NCBI GenBank assembly: GCA_035048495.1
Contig: CM068549.1
Span: 18,447,103 to 18,511,102 of the forward strand
Direction of reading: 5' to 3'
From: Euptelea pleiosperma
Taxonomy: Eukaryota > Streptophyta > Magnoliopsida > Ranunculales > Eupteleaceae
Length of the DNA: 64,000 bases
Shown: positions 33,733 through 45,290 of the stretch, in pieces
How positions within the stretch are numbered: the first letter of the stretch is position 1
Layout of the letters: each line of letters begins with the position of its first letter
Position numbers and translations under genes: made by a program
The notes under the pieces: model-generated
The model's input: only the letters and a program-made list of their open reading frames with translations
Told to the model about the DNA's origin: nothing
The model's database searches: none

Positions 33733-34192
33733 TGTTAATTGTAAAGACTTTTGGGGAGCTCCAATCGATTGGAGCTCAACCCCAATCAATTGGAGGTGCC
33801 CAATCGATTGGAGTGGTCTAATCGATTGGTCGTGCTGGATTAGTTACGGGAAGTTGTTTCCGCGGGGGCCATTTTTTGGCGGGGGTGTTTCCGTACTTTC
33901 ATGGAAACCATAGTTACATCTTGGGAAGGTATTTATACATCGTATTTATACATTGTATTGATGAGATCATTAAGTGTAGAGAGGATCAAGAGTGTTGTTG
34001 GAGGGCTGTGAGAGTTGTAGAGAGCTTTGTATTTGTTCTCTTATTCTTTGGCTTAGTTCATAGTAGAATCGGTGTGGATCCATAGACATATACCTCAATC
34101 TAGAGGGAACCACGTAAATCTCTGTGTTGTGGTTGTTGCATATTTGTTTATTTATCTTTTGTTTATTGCTCCGTTCTTCCCCAATACAAACA
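33733..34192 (+). mobile_element. Copia 3' LTR
   Basis: It starts TGTTAATTGTAAAG directly after the polypurine region and probably ends TACAAACA at 34192. TATTTATAC occurs near 33929 as a possible TATA. Its first 100 bp hold four palindromic boxes centred on ATCGAT or ATCAAT. No 5' LTR is in the window. DNA from 34193 to 34370 shows nothing else. Confidence 0.65.
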
Positions 34193-34370
34193 ATAATAAA
34201 GACATACCGATCTAAGATCCTGATACAAACAATATCTTTGTATGAAAAAATTAATGGATCAATCCTCATGAAATAAACGCATAGAACCAAAACATAACGG
34301 GCTTAGAAGATAGAAGGAGAGCGTTTGGTTGGTCACGTGGCTTATCTTGTAATTATTTGTTCATTGTTTG

Positions 34371-34640
34371 TTAGAGCCATTGGAGGGTTGTGAAGAGAGG
34401 GAGGTGGCAAGCAGCTTTCCAAGTCCCATGAATTCCAATTTTTTTTCCTTCATAGAAATGATTAATTGAAGTGTACAAGAAAGCAAAGTAAATAATAAAA
34501 ACTTCAAAGAAGATAAGAATTAAACCTGAAATGATAGAGAAAATAGCTGTCTTTCCAACCTTCAATGGCAGGGCCCCGCTTTTGTCGGCCTGGATCTCAA
34601 ATGGGTTCTTAATTTCTTGTTGGTTTCCGTCAGTTTTCAT
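34371..34640 (-). CDS. Hypothetical small membrane protein (uncertain)
   Basis: An 89-codon frame on the minus strand starts MKTDGNQQEIKNPFEIQADK and has one likely membrane segment at about residues 31-56 (TAIFSIISGLILIFFEVF). I do not recognise it. The first 39 codons look the most protein-like and end at a TTTCAGGTTTAATT sequence that could be a splice donor, so the true product may differ after that point. It would be divergent to the RING-H2 gene starting 226 bp away. It may also be a chance frame. Confidence 0.3.
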   Translation of the reverse strand: MKTDGNQQEIKNPFEIQADKSGALPLKVGKTAIFSIISGLILIFFEVFIIYFAFLYTSINHFYEGKKIGIHGTWKAACHLPLFTTLQWL

Positions 34641-34796
34641 GGGTTAGAGACTTAAAAGACTGCTTTTTAATGAACCCTTGGTAGGAGACGATCTTCTCTA
34701 TGTTTTTCCTTCAAAGAAGTATTATTATACTTTCTTTCCTCATTCATTCGAGGCAGCCTGAAGAAGGGAGACAAGGGTACTGATAGAAGAAAATTT

Positions 34797-34804
34797 TATA
34801 AAAA
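34797..34804 (+). promoter_or_regulatory. Possible TATA box of the RING-H2 gene at 34866
   Basis: TATAAAAA lies 62 bp before the ATG, which would give a 5' UTR of about 35 nt. The surrounding DNA is AT-rich, so chance is not excluded. Confidence 0.35.
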
Positions 34805-34865
34805 TAAATTATAATAGTTTTGTAATTTTTGTTTAAAAATTTATTTGTTGGGGTTGCTTGTATCA

Positions 34866-35721
34866 ATGGCTGGAATGCTTCCTGGGGTTGAATGCGCACG
34901 AAGGAGGCGATTCCATCAAGGAGGAGGATGCACAGACTCACAGAACGTAGCCGGGCATGGCCGAACAAGGCGCTCTTCTTTCTGTCTGTACACAAGCAAC
35001 CATGAAAGCCATCTCAATTCAAGCTCGTCTCTGGTACTAATAAAGAAAAGAAAAATCCATTTATTGCTTCTTAGAATTTTGATTCTGTTTTTTGGTAGTT
35101 CCTTAGATTAAGCCTTCTCTCTCAATTTCTACAAATGAATTACAAACAAAACCAGCAAAGAACGAAGTCGAACCAGAGTTTCCATGGTGAGAAACTTGAA
35201 GGTGTGGCTAGAGAAGCCAAGGAAAGATTGGATGAGAGGTTGAGGAACCAACGAAAATCAGAAACCAAGAGGTAATTTGGTTTCAGGCGCATTTTGGCAA
35301 AACCAGTACGGTTCCTGTTAACATGCGCCAAAGTGTCCTGGATTGAGATATGAAACCAACCACCATCCATCACTCACTTTTGTCTGCTACTTTTTTCTTT
35401 CTTAAATGCAGGGAAACTGGCAAAGGGAGCAGGAAGTGTGAGGTTGGTAGTGGGGTTTTAAGCTCTGTGATCCTAGGAGATGTGCAGAAAGATCAGGTGT
35501 TTGGATTGAAGAAGAGTAGCTCCAAGAGGTTCAGTTGGACGAAGTTAGCATGGAAGGCGTCGGACCAAGACGAGTGCGCAGTGTGCTTAGAACGTTTCAA
35601 GGTGGGTGAGACCCTGGTGCATCTCCCATGCGAACACAAATTCCATTCTAGGTGCTTGGTGCCATGGCTTGAGAGCAGTGCTCATTGCCCTTGTTGCAGA
35701 ATGGGAGTCGTCTCAGCTTAA
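34866..35721 (+). CDS. RING-H2 E3 ubiquitin ligase-like protein, 197 aa, three exons
   Basis: Predicted exons are 34866-35033, 35156-35271 and 35412-35721; all joins keep frame and use GT-AG. The second acceptor (after AAACCAG at 35155) is the least certain. The N-terminus MAGMLPGVECARRRRFHQ and the RRSSFCLYTSNHESH block are familiar from a plant RING-H2 group. A charged helix follows (VAREAKERLDERLRNQRK, about residues 75-92). The C-terminal RING-H2 has the full ligand set C150, C153, C168, H170, H173, C176, C187 and C190, with the W180 expected for E2 contact. Proteins of this type transfer ubiquitin from an E2 to substrates; the substrate is unknown. There is no signal peptide or membrane span, so it is probably cytosolic or nuclear. 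The gene is compact and free of transposon insertions. Confidence 0.85.
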
Positions 35722-37004
35722 TTAGTGCTTACATATAATTACAATTATTTAGTAAGCTTAATTAACAACCTTGCTGTGATTGTAGAGTTGGTCGGCATTG
35801 AAATCCGATTGTTTGTCTTAAATATCCATGTTTATGTGCCAAATGAGAAGTCCCGAAACGAAAAATCTTGAGTTTTTTTTTAATCGATCGAAAAATTTAA
35901 GTGAAGAAATAAGAAACAAGGTAATTATCATTAGTTCTAAAACAACGAATACTCGATTTTTATTTTTATTTTTGAAGTTTCAGAATTTTAGGGCTTCAAT
36001 ACTATCACGAACGATGAATCAATCAAGAAATATGGATATTTTTTAAGACACTTATCTCGAGGCAAGCTCCATTTTAGCTTGTGTTTTGTGGGGGTATGCA
36101 TGCCTATAATTATCTAATATTCAACTAAAAATTGCTTATTATAAGAAAAAAAAATCAATAAAAGAAAGTTCTCAGTGCATATTGTGAGTCACGCGTATTG
36201 GTGCAATTAAACACATTTTTTAGTTGAGTTGCGCACATCGGTACCAATGCACGCACGTTCGTAAAAAACAAATGAAACGTAAGTCTACAAAGAATGCTAG
36301 CAAGCTACACCCTTATGCAACGCAGCAAAATACAAGGAAAAATATATTTTAATTCATCAAAGGAGCGGTTTTCAAGTCAGATTTTCTTGGTTTTTTTGTG
36401 GGTTTCATCTGTGCAACGCCTTGCTAAGTATATGCATTTCAGAGACAAGGACAACCTGCTCATGAATCATGATCAGCAGACTTTGCTCACTTGTTGGATC
36501 CCCCAACCCCACCTACTGAAACGGCTTCAAAAGTTTATAGGAAAAATGATACTGTGAGTCTGAGGATGCCACCCTCCCTAGGGTTCAGACCGTTGGATCA
36601 TCGTTAAGAATCGTGCGACGATGTGGATCAAAAACAATGTGGGTGGTAGGCTTCTGATCACTGTACGTATAACCATGATTGACTGTTCTAGTTCTAAGGA
36701 ACAAATTTCTTAGTCGGGTACTAGATCCGTTGGATCATTAACACACACACACACATAACGAGTGATCCTAGTGGAACCAAAGATCACTATCCTGCTTTCT
36801 ATTCTTGTCTAAGAGGGGACCCACTTAATTGAATTTGAGTGAAATAATGCACCCTTCCTGTCTTCAAGTGGGGTCCTTGGATGTTGGAATGGGGAATCGT
36901 GGGGGAGTAAAACTTCTTATCATATTATGCTTCCAGAGTCAATTAGTGAGCTCTATGTGGGGAAACTTTTAGACCAAATATCAGCTTCATCAGATGATCT
37001 TAAC
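35722..37004. other. 3' flank of the RING-H2 gene and intergenic DNA
   Basis: The 3' UTR is expected just after 35721; no certain poly(A) signal could be chosen. Further right is AT-rich DNA with an (AC)n run near 36740-36754. No gene was found. Confidence 0.4.
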
Positions 37005-37374
37005 CAAGGTTTTAAAAACGGCCGGTATAATGGATTCGGACCTCCCCTGTTACACCGTTAAAACGCCCAGAAAATATCAACCGTTATTTTCCATTTTTTT
37101 CCGTTATAACGAAAATAACAACCGGGTTATTTTCTGGAAAATTTTGAGAAAAAAGGTTGTTATTTCCGTTATTTTTTCGTATGTTCTATTTTTTTGAAAA
37201 TCTGAAATTCAAAATTCAAAATTTGAATCCGGCACCATTTTTTCTGTTATTTTCCATTTTCGTTATTTCCATTTTTGCCCTTGAGCGTTATTTTCGTTAA
37301 CGGCTGTTATAATGGAAAAAAACGGTAATACCCCCAGTACGTTATACCGTTATAACGGCCCCTTTTAAACTTTG
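37005..37374 (+). mobile_element. hAT-like MITE, family C, perfect 8-bp duplication
   Basis: It starts CAAGGTTTTAAAAACGGCCG and ends CCTTTTAAACTTTG. ATCTTAAC flanks both sides exactly (36997-37004 and 37375-37382). Confidence 0.8.
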
Positions 37375-37409
37375 ATCTTAACTATCTAATGCTACTCCCT
37401 TTATTATTT

Positions 37410-37731
37410 GGGTATTTTAGTAAGACCCCCCTGAAATTTGAAAGTAACTAGTAATACACCTTGTACTTTCAAACTTTAGGATTACCCCCCTTGACCTAGT
37501 GGAACAGTGGTTGACTTACGTTAAAACCAACTAGAATCGCACATCATTAGCATTATTCTTGCAATATTATGGTCCTTTCATATGTGCATTAACATGCGCA
37601 TGGTACATGTCATGTTAAAACGTTAGTCAAATGATGGTTAAACTAGGTCAAGGGGGTAATCCTAAAGTTTGAAAGTATAAGGGGGCATTACTAATTACTT
37701 TCAAATTTCAGGGGGTCTTACTAAAATATCC
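37410..37731. mobile_element. MITE with ends GGGTATTTTAG, copy 3
   Basis: The plan is the same as at 14623. The flanks share TTATTATT (37401-37408 and 37732-37739), giving 8 of 9 for a 9-bp duplication. The long inverted arms (TTTGAAAGTAACTAGTAATA and its mirror) are well kept. Confidence 0.7.
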
Positions 37732-37885
37732 TTATTATTGACTAATTAAAAAAATACAATTAATCCAATGGTTAGGATTATCTAATCAAGATGACTTTCT
37801 AGTCTAGGACATCTTTCTAGATAGGGTCATTGATAAGAATTTGTATTGTTTGTAGGGTAGGGATTGGTACCATCATGTATGCATA

Positions 37886-38170
37886 CTTATGGTTTAAAAA
37901 AAGACATTTATTATGGCGGTTATAACGGTAACGCTCTAACCCGTTATATTATTTGGTAAAAAAATACTGAACAATGTTATAACGGACTTAACATTATAAT
38001 TAATTGTCGTTATTTTGAAAATAAGGATCGTTGAAAATTGATTTGAAAATACAAATAAAACAATAAAAACTTGACCGTTCTTTGACCCGTTACAACGGTC
38101 TTTATAGCTGTCATAATCGTAATGCTACCAACCTGTTTTGACGTTACAACGCTCCCTTTTAAACCTTGAG
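37886..38170. mobile_element. Degraded hAT-like MITE, family C
   Basis: TTATGGTTTAAA at the left and CCCTTTTAAACCTTG at the right frame AACGG-type blocks; no target duplication is evident. Confidence 0.5.
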
Positions 38171-38208
38171 TACAATACTACCCGACATATCGCACATTAT
38201 GGCCATAG

Positions 38209-38500
38209 GGGGTGTCAAAGGGTCGGTTCCAGTTCAGGTACCAGAGGTCCTGGAACCAGAACCGCTAAGAACCAGTTAAAAATTGGGTACCCGTCCTCGA
38301 GAGTATATATGTAAAATATTTTTTATATATAATTTGAATAATAATGTTTATAATAGAAAAAAAAAACTTGATGTATTAGCACTACTATCGACAATGGTTC
38401 CGAGTCTTTTCAATTCCCGTTCTAAAATAGCGAGTCCTAGAACCGGGATAATCGGTTCCGGTCCCTATCAGGTATCGATTCCTCAGGTACATACCTAGGC
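38209..38500. mobile_element. MITE with end GGGGGTGTCAAA, copy 3
   Basis: GGGGGTGTCAAAGGGTCGG opens it, and GGTTCC/GGAACC-type repeats occur near both ends. The right terminus is decayed. Confidence 0.5.
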
Positions 38501-39819
38501 AGTGATCCAAACTGTTCATTTATTTGGTGGGTAACCCCAAAGATGGTACGATCTAAACCATCCAATCAAGATGCCAAAGAATTTGGTATCAAATTTGGAC
38601 CACAAATCCACTACAAGAGTCTGGATTGATCCGAGATCGTGATGGTGATCTATGATCACATATAAGGACAAATGACGCACATCAGGGACCCACACGTAAA
38701 AGTCTACGTCATCACGATGCAAACGGTGCGGCTGAGAGTCTTCTGATATTGTGAGCAGGACCAAATTGGCCAACAGGATAACATCCACATACTTGTATTA
38801 TTGGGGTGCTGTCTCTTTCTCTTTTAAAATCTTATATGACGTGAAACACTCTCTCTCTGCATAAATAATGAGTGATCCTAAATTTTTAGGCATGTTTGGC
38901 TATAAAGATAAGGGAGGGATTCCTGTTTGTGAGGAGCTTCCTCTGCAGCCAAACACGCCCATATATTCAACAAAGAAGGTTTTTGTTATAAATTGAGGAT
39001 AAAACTTTGCCTAAATAGGAATTATGTCTAATAATGTTTTTTGGGCATGTCAAGGGCGGATGATTTGGGTTTGATACTATGGCCAAGGCCTTGGTTTGTA
39101 TTACAGAATGTTGGTGGATGGTGTGTTCCCGTGCACGTGTTGTGTTGTGTTGGTCCCACGACCCGTTGATCTACATGGTTGTTTCGCCTTTCCCCAACAG
39201 GTCGATCTTTTGGGATAAATGGTTGTTTAACACAGAAATTGACGATTGATCACATGCTCAAGGGCTGAAGATTTACTCAGTTTACCAATAAGGGCTATAT
39301 CCATGGGAGAAAATGATGGAAAGCTTCCACTGTATAAGAATTGACAAAGATACAAATTAAGCCTAAAATCGTGAATTATACGAGTGACAAACCCTAGTCC
39401 AAAACCAATAAGAAAATTAACTCCAAACAAGAAACTATCGCGTTGTCCCTGAACCCCATAATGTCAAGGGGGAGGGGCCCCTCCAACCCCCATCAGGAGC
39501 CAAGGTTTCGTACGGATTTGGCTCGCACCCCCTCCCAAAGTTAGGTTAGAATCTTATTCGGCCCCGCCCAAAATAATGATAGAATTCGAGATACTCAATC
39601 TGCATACAACAGTTTGGGCCTAATCATGTAAGCCTTCCAAACAAAAATTTAGCCCAACTACATAAGGTGACTAGGCAGTCCAACACAGTTGGCAAATCTC
39701 GGTTTAAACCCCGATTTTTTGAAAGAAAAAGCTCTTATCTTTTAAAAAAAAAAACGTTCCAAAACATTGTGTTTTCAAAACATCATGAAAAAAAAAAACA
39801 CAATATTCAATAATCCAAA
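38501..39819. other. Intergenic, no gene seen
   Basis: A 70-bp mini-element with mirrored ends (GGCATGTTTGGCT and AGCCAAACACGCC) lies at about 38891-38960. The rest shows no coding or repeat structure that can be delimited. Confidence 0.4.
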
Positions 39820-40472
39820 CGGAAAATTTCTTTAACAAAAAAAAAGTTTAAACTATTTACAAAAAACAAATTTTTTTTTTGAAAATTTACAAAAAAAGAA
39901 AAAAAAACTTCTACCTGATAAAAATTAAAGCTGACAAATATCCTTTTAAAGGGCATTTTAATTTTCATTTGACGACTAAAACTTCTGTTGCAGTACAATA
40001 CGAGAATGTGGCACACTCTTAGTGGATGCTGACCGTATGGATGTTTGGCCACTCACCTACATACCAAAAATAAACATGATTAGTGGCTTCTAAGCGTTGG
40101 ATTGAAGTTATTTTCATGGGTTGACTTTAACCGTAGGAATTTGAGCATTATTGAGTATTATTTGAGTGCAAAGATCCAAAGGTTGTAAATCACTAATCAA
40201 GCTGATTTTTGGTTTGCAGGTCCACCGGGACTAGACAAACATCCATATGGTCAACGTCCACTAAAAGTGTGCCATGTGGCTCATATTGTACAATGCACAA
40301 ACACCTTTTTAAAGGGCGTTTATCAGGTTCCGACGCCCTTTAAAAGGGTGCTTGTCAGCTTTAATTTTTGTCAGGGAGAGACGCCCGTCTAGTTACTTTT
40401 TTTCATAAATTTTCAAAAGTTTTTTTTGTTTTTATAAATAGTTTAAATCTGTCTAAGAAATTTTCTGTAATC
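39820..40472. mobile_element. Foldback element with long arms, enclosing a family A MITE
   Basis: Left arm about 39820-39957 and right arm about 40331-40472 are inverted copies: GCCCTTTAAAAGG, TTGTCAGCTTTAATTTTT and AAATAGTTTAAA recur in mirrored order. The loop holds the family A MITE at 39971-40300. The DNA at 40473-41110 shows no gene; a stretch at 40871-40940 repeats 18780-18850. Confidence 0.6.
39971..40300. mobile_element. Palindromic MITE, family A, nested
   Basis: It carries GACGACTAAAACTTCTGTTG, GTGGCACACTCTTAGTGG, CCGTATGGATG and the mirrored right half ending GTGGCTCATATTG. It lies inside the foldback element. Confidence 0.65.
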
Positions 40473-41110
40473 CAAAACAACCTAATAATTTTAAATTTTT
40501 TTAAATATCTCACGAATAAAACTCATTCTTGTTTTAAAATTAAGAATATTTTTTATTTATTATGTCACAGATTTTTATATTTAATTTTTTTTAGAAAAGA
40601 TAAATAGATTCCTACGCATTTGGAGACCTTGATAAATAAGAAATATATATGAAAATTATTAGTGTTGCTTATATTACTTAGATTTAAAGAAAATATCATA
40701 TAATTTCGGTTATATTATATTTATATCAATTCTCAAACTATATACATTTTCGGTAAATGCACGTATATGTATACGTTTTTTCGAGTGCTTACTTTTAGAC
40801 TAAATAAGTATCCACCATTGAATGCTCCTTGAAAAATATGTTTTTAATTTTTAAAATATTTTTTGTTTGAAAACATTGAAATAACACATTTTTCAAGGGA
40901 CATCCAACCGTACTGACACTGTTTGCATACTTAAACAGTTGCATACTAAGTGAGCCCGTTAACTATGATCCCACCTTGGAGATGTCGCGGCAAAACTCGA
41001 CCTGATTTGAAGCATTTTACCTCACGAAATACTTGACACAAAGGATGTCACGCGATTCAAGGACTGTCAATTCTATACATGGAGAGGTGAGCCCAAAGCA
41101 CAAAAATCTC

Positions 41111-41488
41111 GAGTAAAACTTTGATCACAGGATCAATGTGAGCCACGTGGCATACTCTTAGAGGACTCGGATTGTGTGGATGTTTTTCCAATCCCTAGTT
41201 GGACCTATAACCAAAAATTAGCTCTATCCGTGATTTCAAACCTTTCGATCTTTGTAGCTCAAATAATGGTCAATAATGCTCAAATTCCCACGGTTTAAAT
41301 TAAAACATGAAAATAATTCAAATCCAACGCCTATAAATCAATAATCGGGCTGATTTTTGGGTTTTTGGTCAACCTAGGGATTGGTCAAACATCCATACGG
41401 TTAGAGTCCTCTAAGAATGTTCCACGTGCCTCATATTGAGCCCTGTCATCGGCCTTGATGACAGGGCCCTGTCATCAACGTTTTACTC
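41111..41488. mobile_element. Palindromic Mutator-like MITE, family A, perfect 9-bp duplication
   Basis: The 378-bp element has ends GAGTAAAACTTTGATCACAG and GTCATCAACGTTTTACTC and is flanked on both sides by AAAAATCTC (41102-41110 and 41489-41497). This is the reference copy for the family; an exact 9-bp duplication points to the Mutator superfamily. Confidence 0.85.
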
Positions 41489-42212
41489 AAAAATCTCTAT
41501 AAGATTATGAAGGCCCCACCTCCCACTGTATTGATGGACAGCCCATGATTTACTTGATGCCCTTGGGTCAAGCGACATGTGAAGCAAAATTTTCCCAGTC
41601 GGTGTGTAGAACAGGTCAATGGGTTGGTTCCAAGCCCATGATGAAAAATCCTCAAATCAGACGGCTAAAAATCACTCAAGCAGGCTGATTTTTAGTGAGT
41701 AGGTCCACTAAGCGGTAGGCCCAACTTTCATTGGGTCAGTGGGCCCTAAAAAGTGTGCCACATGGGCTTTATGGGGTGCTGTATCAATCTTTGATTACCG
41801 AACTGGTTGCCATTAGGCCCATCACCAAGGGCGATCCAAGGTTTGACGTGGCATCCAAGAGAAAGTCGGTTTTGTGAGCAAGACCGACCAGTTTGTGAGC
41901 CTTACTCTAATCAGTGGCTCTTTCGTAATTGGGCGCTACCTGGGGCTCTATTTTCTCCAAGCACAAGAAAGAGAAATCCAACGGGAAACACCACAACGGC
42001 TAGTTCAAGTTACCGTTGAGGGTATCTAAATTCAAATTCTTAACTGGATTCCCTACTTAATCAAAATGATCTTTTTTATTTCAACTTTAAAGTAGAAATC
42101 CCAAAACAAAAAAAAAAAAAAACTAAAAATTCACAAAGCATCTGTAGCACAACCAGCCATAGCACTCTAATCGATCCATCACTTGCGGAAGATCCCTCAT
42201 CATTGATCGAAA
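41489..42212. other. 5' flank of the NPF protein gene
   Basis: A further MITE-like half with GCTGATTTTTAGTGAGTAGG and GTGTGCCACATGGGC lies at about 41590-41790. The expected promoter and 5' UTR of the gene at 42213 are in the last 200 bp, but no convincing TATA box was seen. Confidence 0.4.
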
Positions 42213-44847
42213 ATGGTGTACAATTACACCCCAACCTACTACTCTTCTCTCCACGACACAATCACCTCTGTCTGCAAAACCATCCTCCCCTTCTCTTTCA
42301 AGAAGAGGCGCCTCCCCGGCCTTGCCGCTGATCAAAAGCTCTCCAAGCAGCAATCAGAGAATCTCAAATGGCAGCAAGAATCATTCCACCGAATTCTGAA
42401 CTTGGCCGGTCTCCACAAGGAAGGAATCTTGCCAGAAAGCGAGGTCTCCACCTTTCGATCTCACCTTCTGGACACTCTTATCGCTTCTCCGGCCGATCAA
42501 GAACAGCCTGCAATTATCAGAGATAAATTGCTTTTTTTACAGGTAATAATTCCATTAATGAAAAATGGGCAAATGGGTATTTGATTTCTTTGCTTCGAAT
42601 TGTGAAATTCGATTTAATGGTGTTATTCTTGTTTAGGAGCTGTTTTACGCCAAATGCATTTCCGTAGACGACTACCATTCTTCAAAGAGGCCTTTGTTAC
42701 AGAGACTTGCAGTTCAAGGAGCTGAGATTGAAGCTAGAGATGTAATTATTGCAGGGCCAACAGAGAATTCGGAAGAAGAATGGTCAGTTATCGACTTAAA
42801 GGATGAACAGTGTTTGATGGATAAAGAAAGGCTACACTCGAAGAACAATTCGAAGCACAGGTCCACGGTGAAACAGATTAAAGGAGCGGCGTCAATGATT
42901 AACTTTGTCACACCTAATAAGTCAGGTAAAATCAAATCAAAAAGGGGGAAAACAGATCTAACTGCAGATTCTTTGGTGCCTCCTAATCCTAATAGTTCCT
43001 CCACTCCGAAAGAATGTGGATCTTTCCAAGAAAACCCATTTTGGGATATCTCATCCAAAGAGAATGAAAGCGAGACCAGATCGATCCTTATGTCTGAAAG
43101 CTCAATCCGAGAACCTGTCAAGGCAGAGAAAGAGATGGGCAGCACTGATAAAGTGAAGAAAAAGGGGCTTCGAACTATGTTTCAGAGAGAGCAGAGAGAG
43201 GGAACTGGGGATGATCATGCTCCCGATCCCGAAGAGAGAGTCGCAAAATCAGCGAAGAGGCAATGGGGATTTGATGGGTTCAAGAAATGGAAGAAAAGCA
43301 ATTGGGATGATGAATCGACCGCTCCTCTGCCCCTGGGAGAGAGATCGGACGACCAAACATCTGCAGCACCTTGCCGCCTTGTTTCCAGCCCCATTGGGGA
43401 GGGCCCCGACACCAAACTGATTAAGAAGAAGATACATTCTGATGGATCCTCAACGGATTTCTTCATTGACAAGGTAAGGAATTGCAAAATTCTGTATTTT
43501 TTCTTTCCAAATTTTTGTGAATATGGAACCATGAACAAAAAGTTGCATTAGATAGCACCAACCGATTGAAAATGATTTTGGGATCTCCACATTTTCTATT
43601 TTGAAGGTCTTAGGAGAGAACATAAAGAAGGAGTTGTCGCGAATCCAAACAGAACTCTGCACCACAAATCCGAACCTTCACTTCTCGTAACTATGATTTA
43701 CTATTAACTCAACCTTTCAATCTCATTGTCCCTCTCTGTTGATCTCAGAGTTTCTGTTCTATGACTCACTTGCTTGTGTTCATTTAATACTCTTTATCAG
43801 GAACGATCAAATCGAAGCGATATCCACTAGGCTGCCAGTCGACAAAGCCGACCTGAAAAAGTTCTTTCCCAAGTAAGCAATATCTCTCTGTAGGATAGTT
43901 AAATTTGGCAAGCATGATTAGTTCTGTTCAAAGAGTAGTATAGGCAGTAAATATGGGAATTTAAGGCCCACATCATATAGACTATAATTGTGATTTTATA
44001 AACCTTGCAGAAGATCAGTTTTCTGATTATTCCAATAAATGCAATAGATTGGATGGTTGTTATGATCACCCAATTAGGCCAATTTTCAGTTTTCAAGATC
44101 AATGGAATGATGCGCGCTTACAAAATCTAATGGGGTTGATCTTAGATTTTTCCTCTATAAAGGGTTTTTCGACAACACTAAACCATCCATATTATACTCA
44201 AAGAGCTGAAATCTGATTTCACTATTCAATTCTGTTATTTAAAGAATCATCATCATCATTATTTAAAACCCCAACCACAGTAAAAAAAATCTGAAATCGA
44301 TTTTACAACTCAATTCAGTTTCTTAAAAAATCATCATTTATAAATGCCTTAATCCTGTGTTGCGCCACTCTTCAATTATTTAGAGAATGAATAAGCTAAA
44401 TGTCTCTGATATTTATATTTTTTGGGTACTGTTTTTTTTTGTTTAAGGTCATGGTGCGATAGATATGGTGAAGTTGTACTAGATGTGGTGAAGAAGGAAT
44501 TCAAGGATCATGTGGGTGAGATGGAAAGCTTGCGAAATGCCGCTAGAGAGAAACATGGCAGCTCAGCAAGATGGGTGACCTTCGAAGACAACGACGAGAA
44601 CTCTCACCCAAATCTCTTTGCTCATCATAATCAACCATTTCCATTGAAACAAGGAGGGCACACTCCTATATCGAAGGGGGAAGACTACTATACTAATAGT
44701 AATAGTAGTACTAAATGCTTTGCAAATAATCCCTTCCTTAATGATCATAGTGAGAGTGATGGAGACAAGATGAGAACTGAATCAGTCTTCTTCCAAGAGC
44801 AGAATCCCTTCTGGACGCCAACCCATCGCTCAGCTATGATGGGTTGA
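42213..44847 (+). CDS. Plant protein with three NPF motifs, 572 aa, five exons
   Basis: Exons 42213-42542, 42637-43473, 43607-43686, 43801-43872 and 44448-44847 join in frame with GT-AG borders, giving 572 residues. The N-terminal part (about 1-160; HDTITSVCKTILPFSFKKRR, KQQSENLKWQQESFHRIL, KCISVDDYHSSKRPLLQRLA) and the part encoded by exons 3-5 (about 390-475; LSRIQTELCTTNPNL, FFPKSWCDRYGEVVLDVVKK) look like conserved blocks of a plant-specific protein I cannot name. The middle is a charged, probably disordered region. NPF tripeptides occur at about 243-245, 534-536 and 559-561, each in an acidic or polar context (ENPFWD, NNPFLND, QNPFWTP). NPF binds EH domains of endocytic proteins, so a role in clathrin-dependent traffic is an inference. 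No signal peptide or membrane span is seen. Intron 4 (575 bp) is the longest. Confidence 0.85.
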
Positions 44848-45290
44848 AGCCATGAATTGTTACTATTAGTACCTTTATTTCTCTCTCTGAGAGTTAGACT
44901 AATGAGGAAGAGATAGTGAGTGGTTGAATAAGATGTGAAGGTGATTTAGTAATGTTAGTACATATTGTATGTATTTGTTAGATTCATTACTGTATGTTGA
45001 GAACCTACTAATGAACGAAGAACATATAAAAAAGATTGAAGAAATATTTCAGTCAAGTGATTTAGAGTATGAGTTGTTTCTCTATTGAAGATAACTTAAT
45101 TTCACATGCAGAGGTCTCCATAACTGTTGAAAGATTGCTTCAACCTTTTCGGATGATTGTAAGCATCTGATTTATAGACATTTTTCCTAACAATGGGGTT
45201 GCTCAAGATATATGAAATATCTTCCTAATTGCTCAAGTCACGGTTCCTAAGGTGTTATATTGGATCTTTCAAAGCATGAATGAAGGGGTG
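44848..45290. other. 3' flank of the NPF protein gene
   Basis: This should hold the 3' UTR. No distinct poly(A) signal could be selected and no other feature was seen. Confidence 0.4.
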
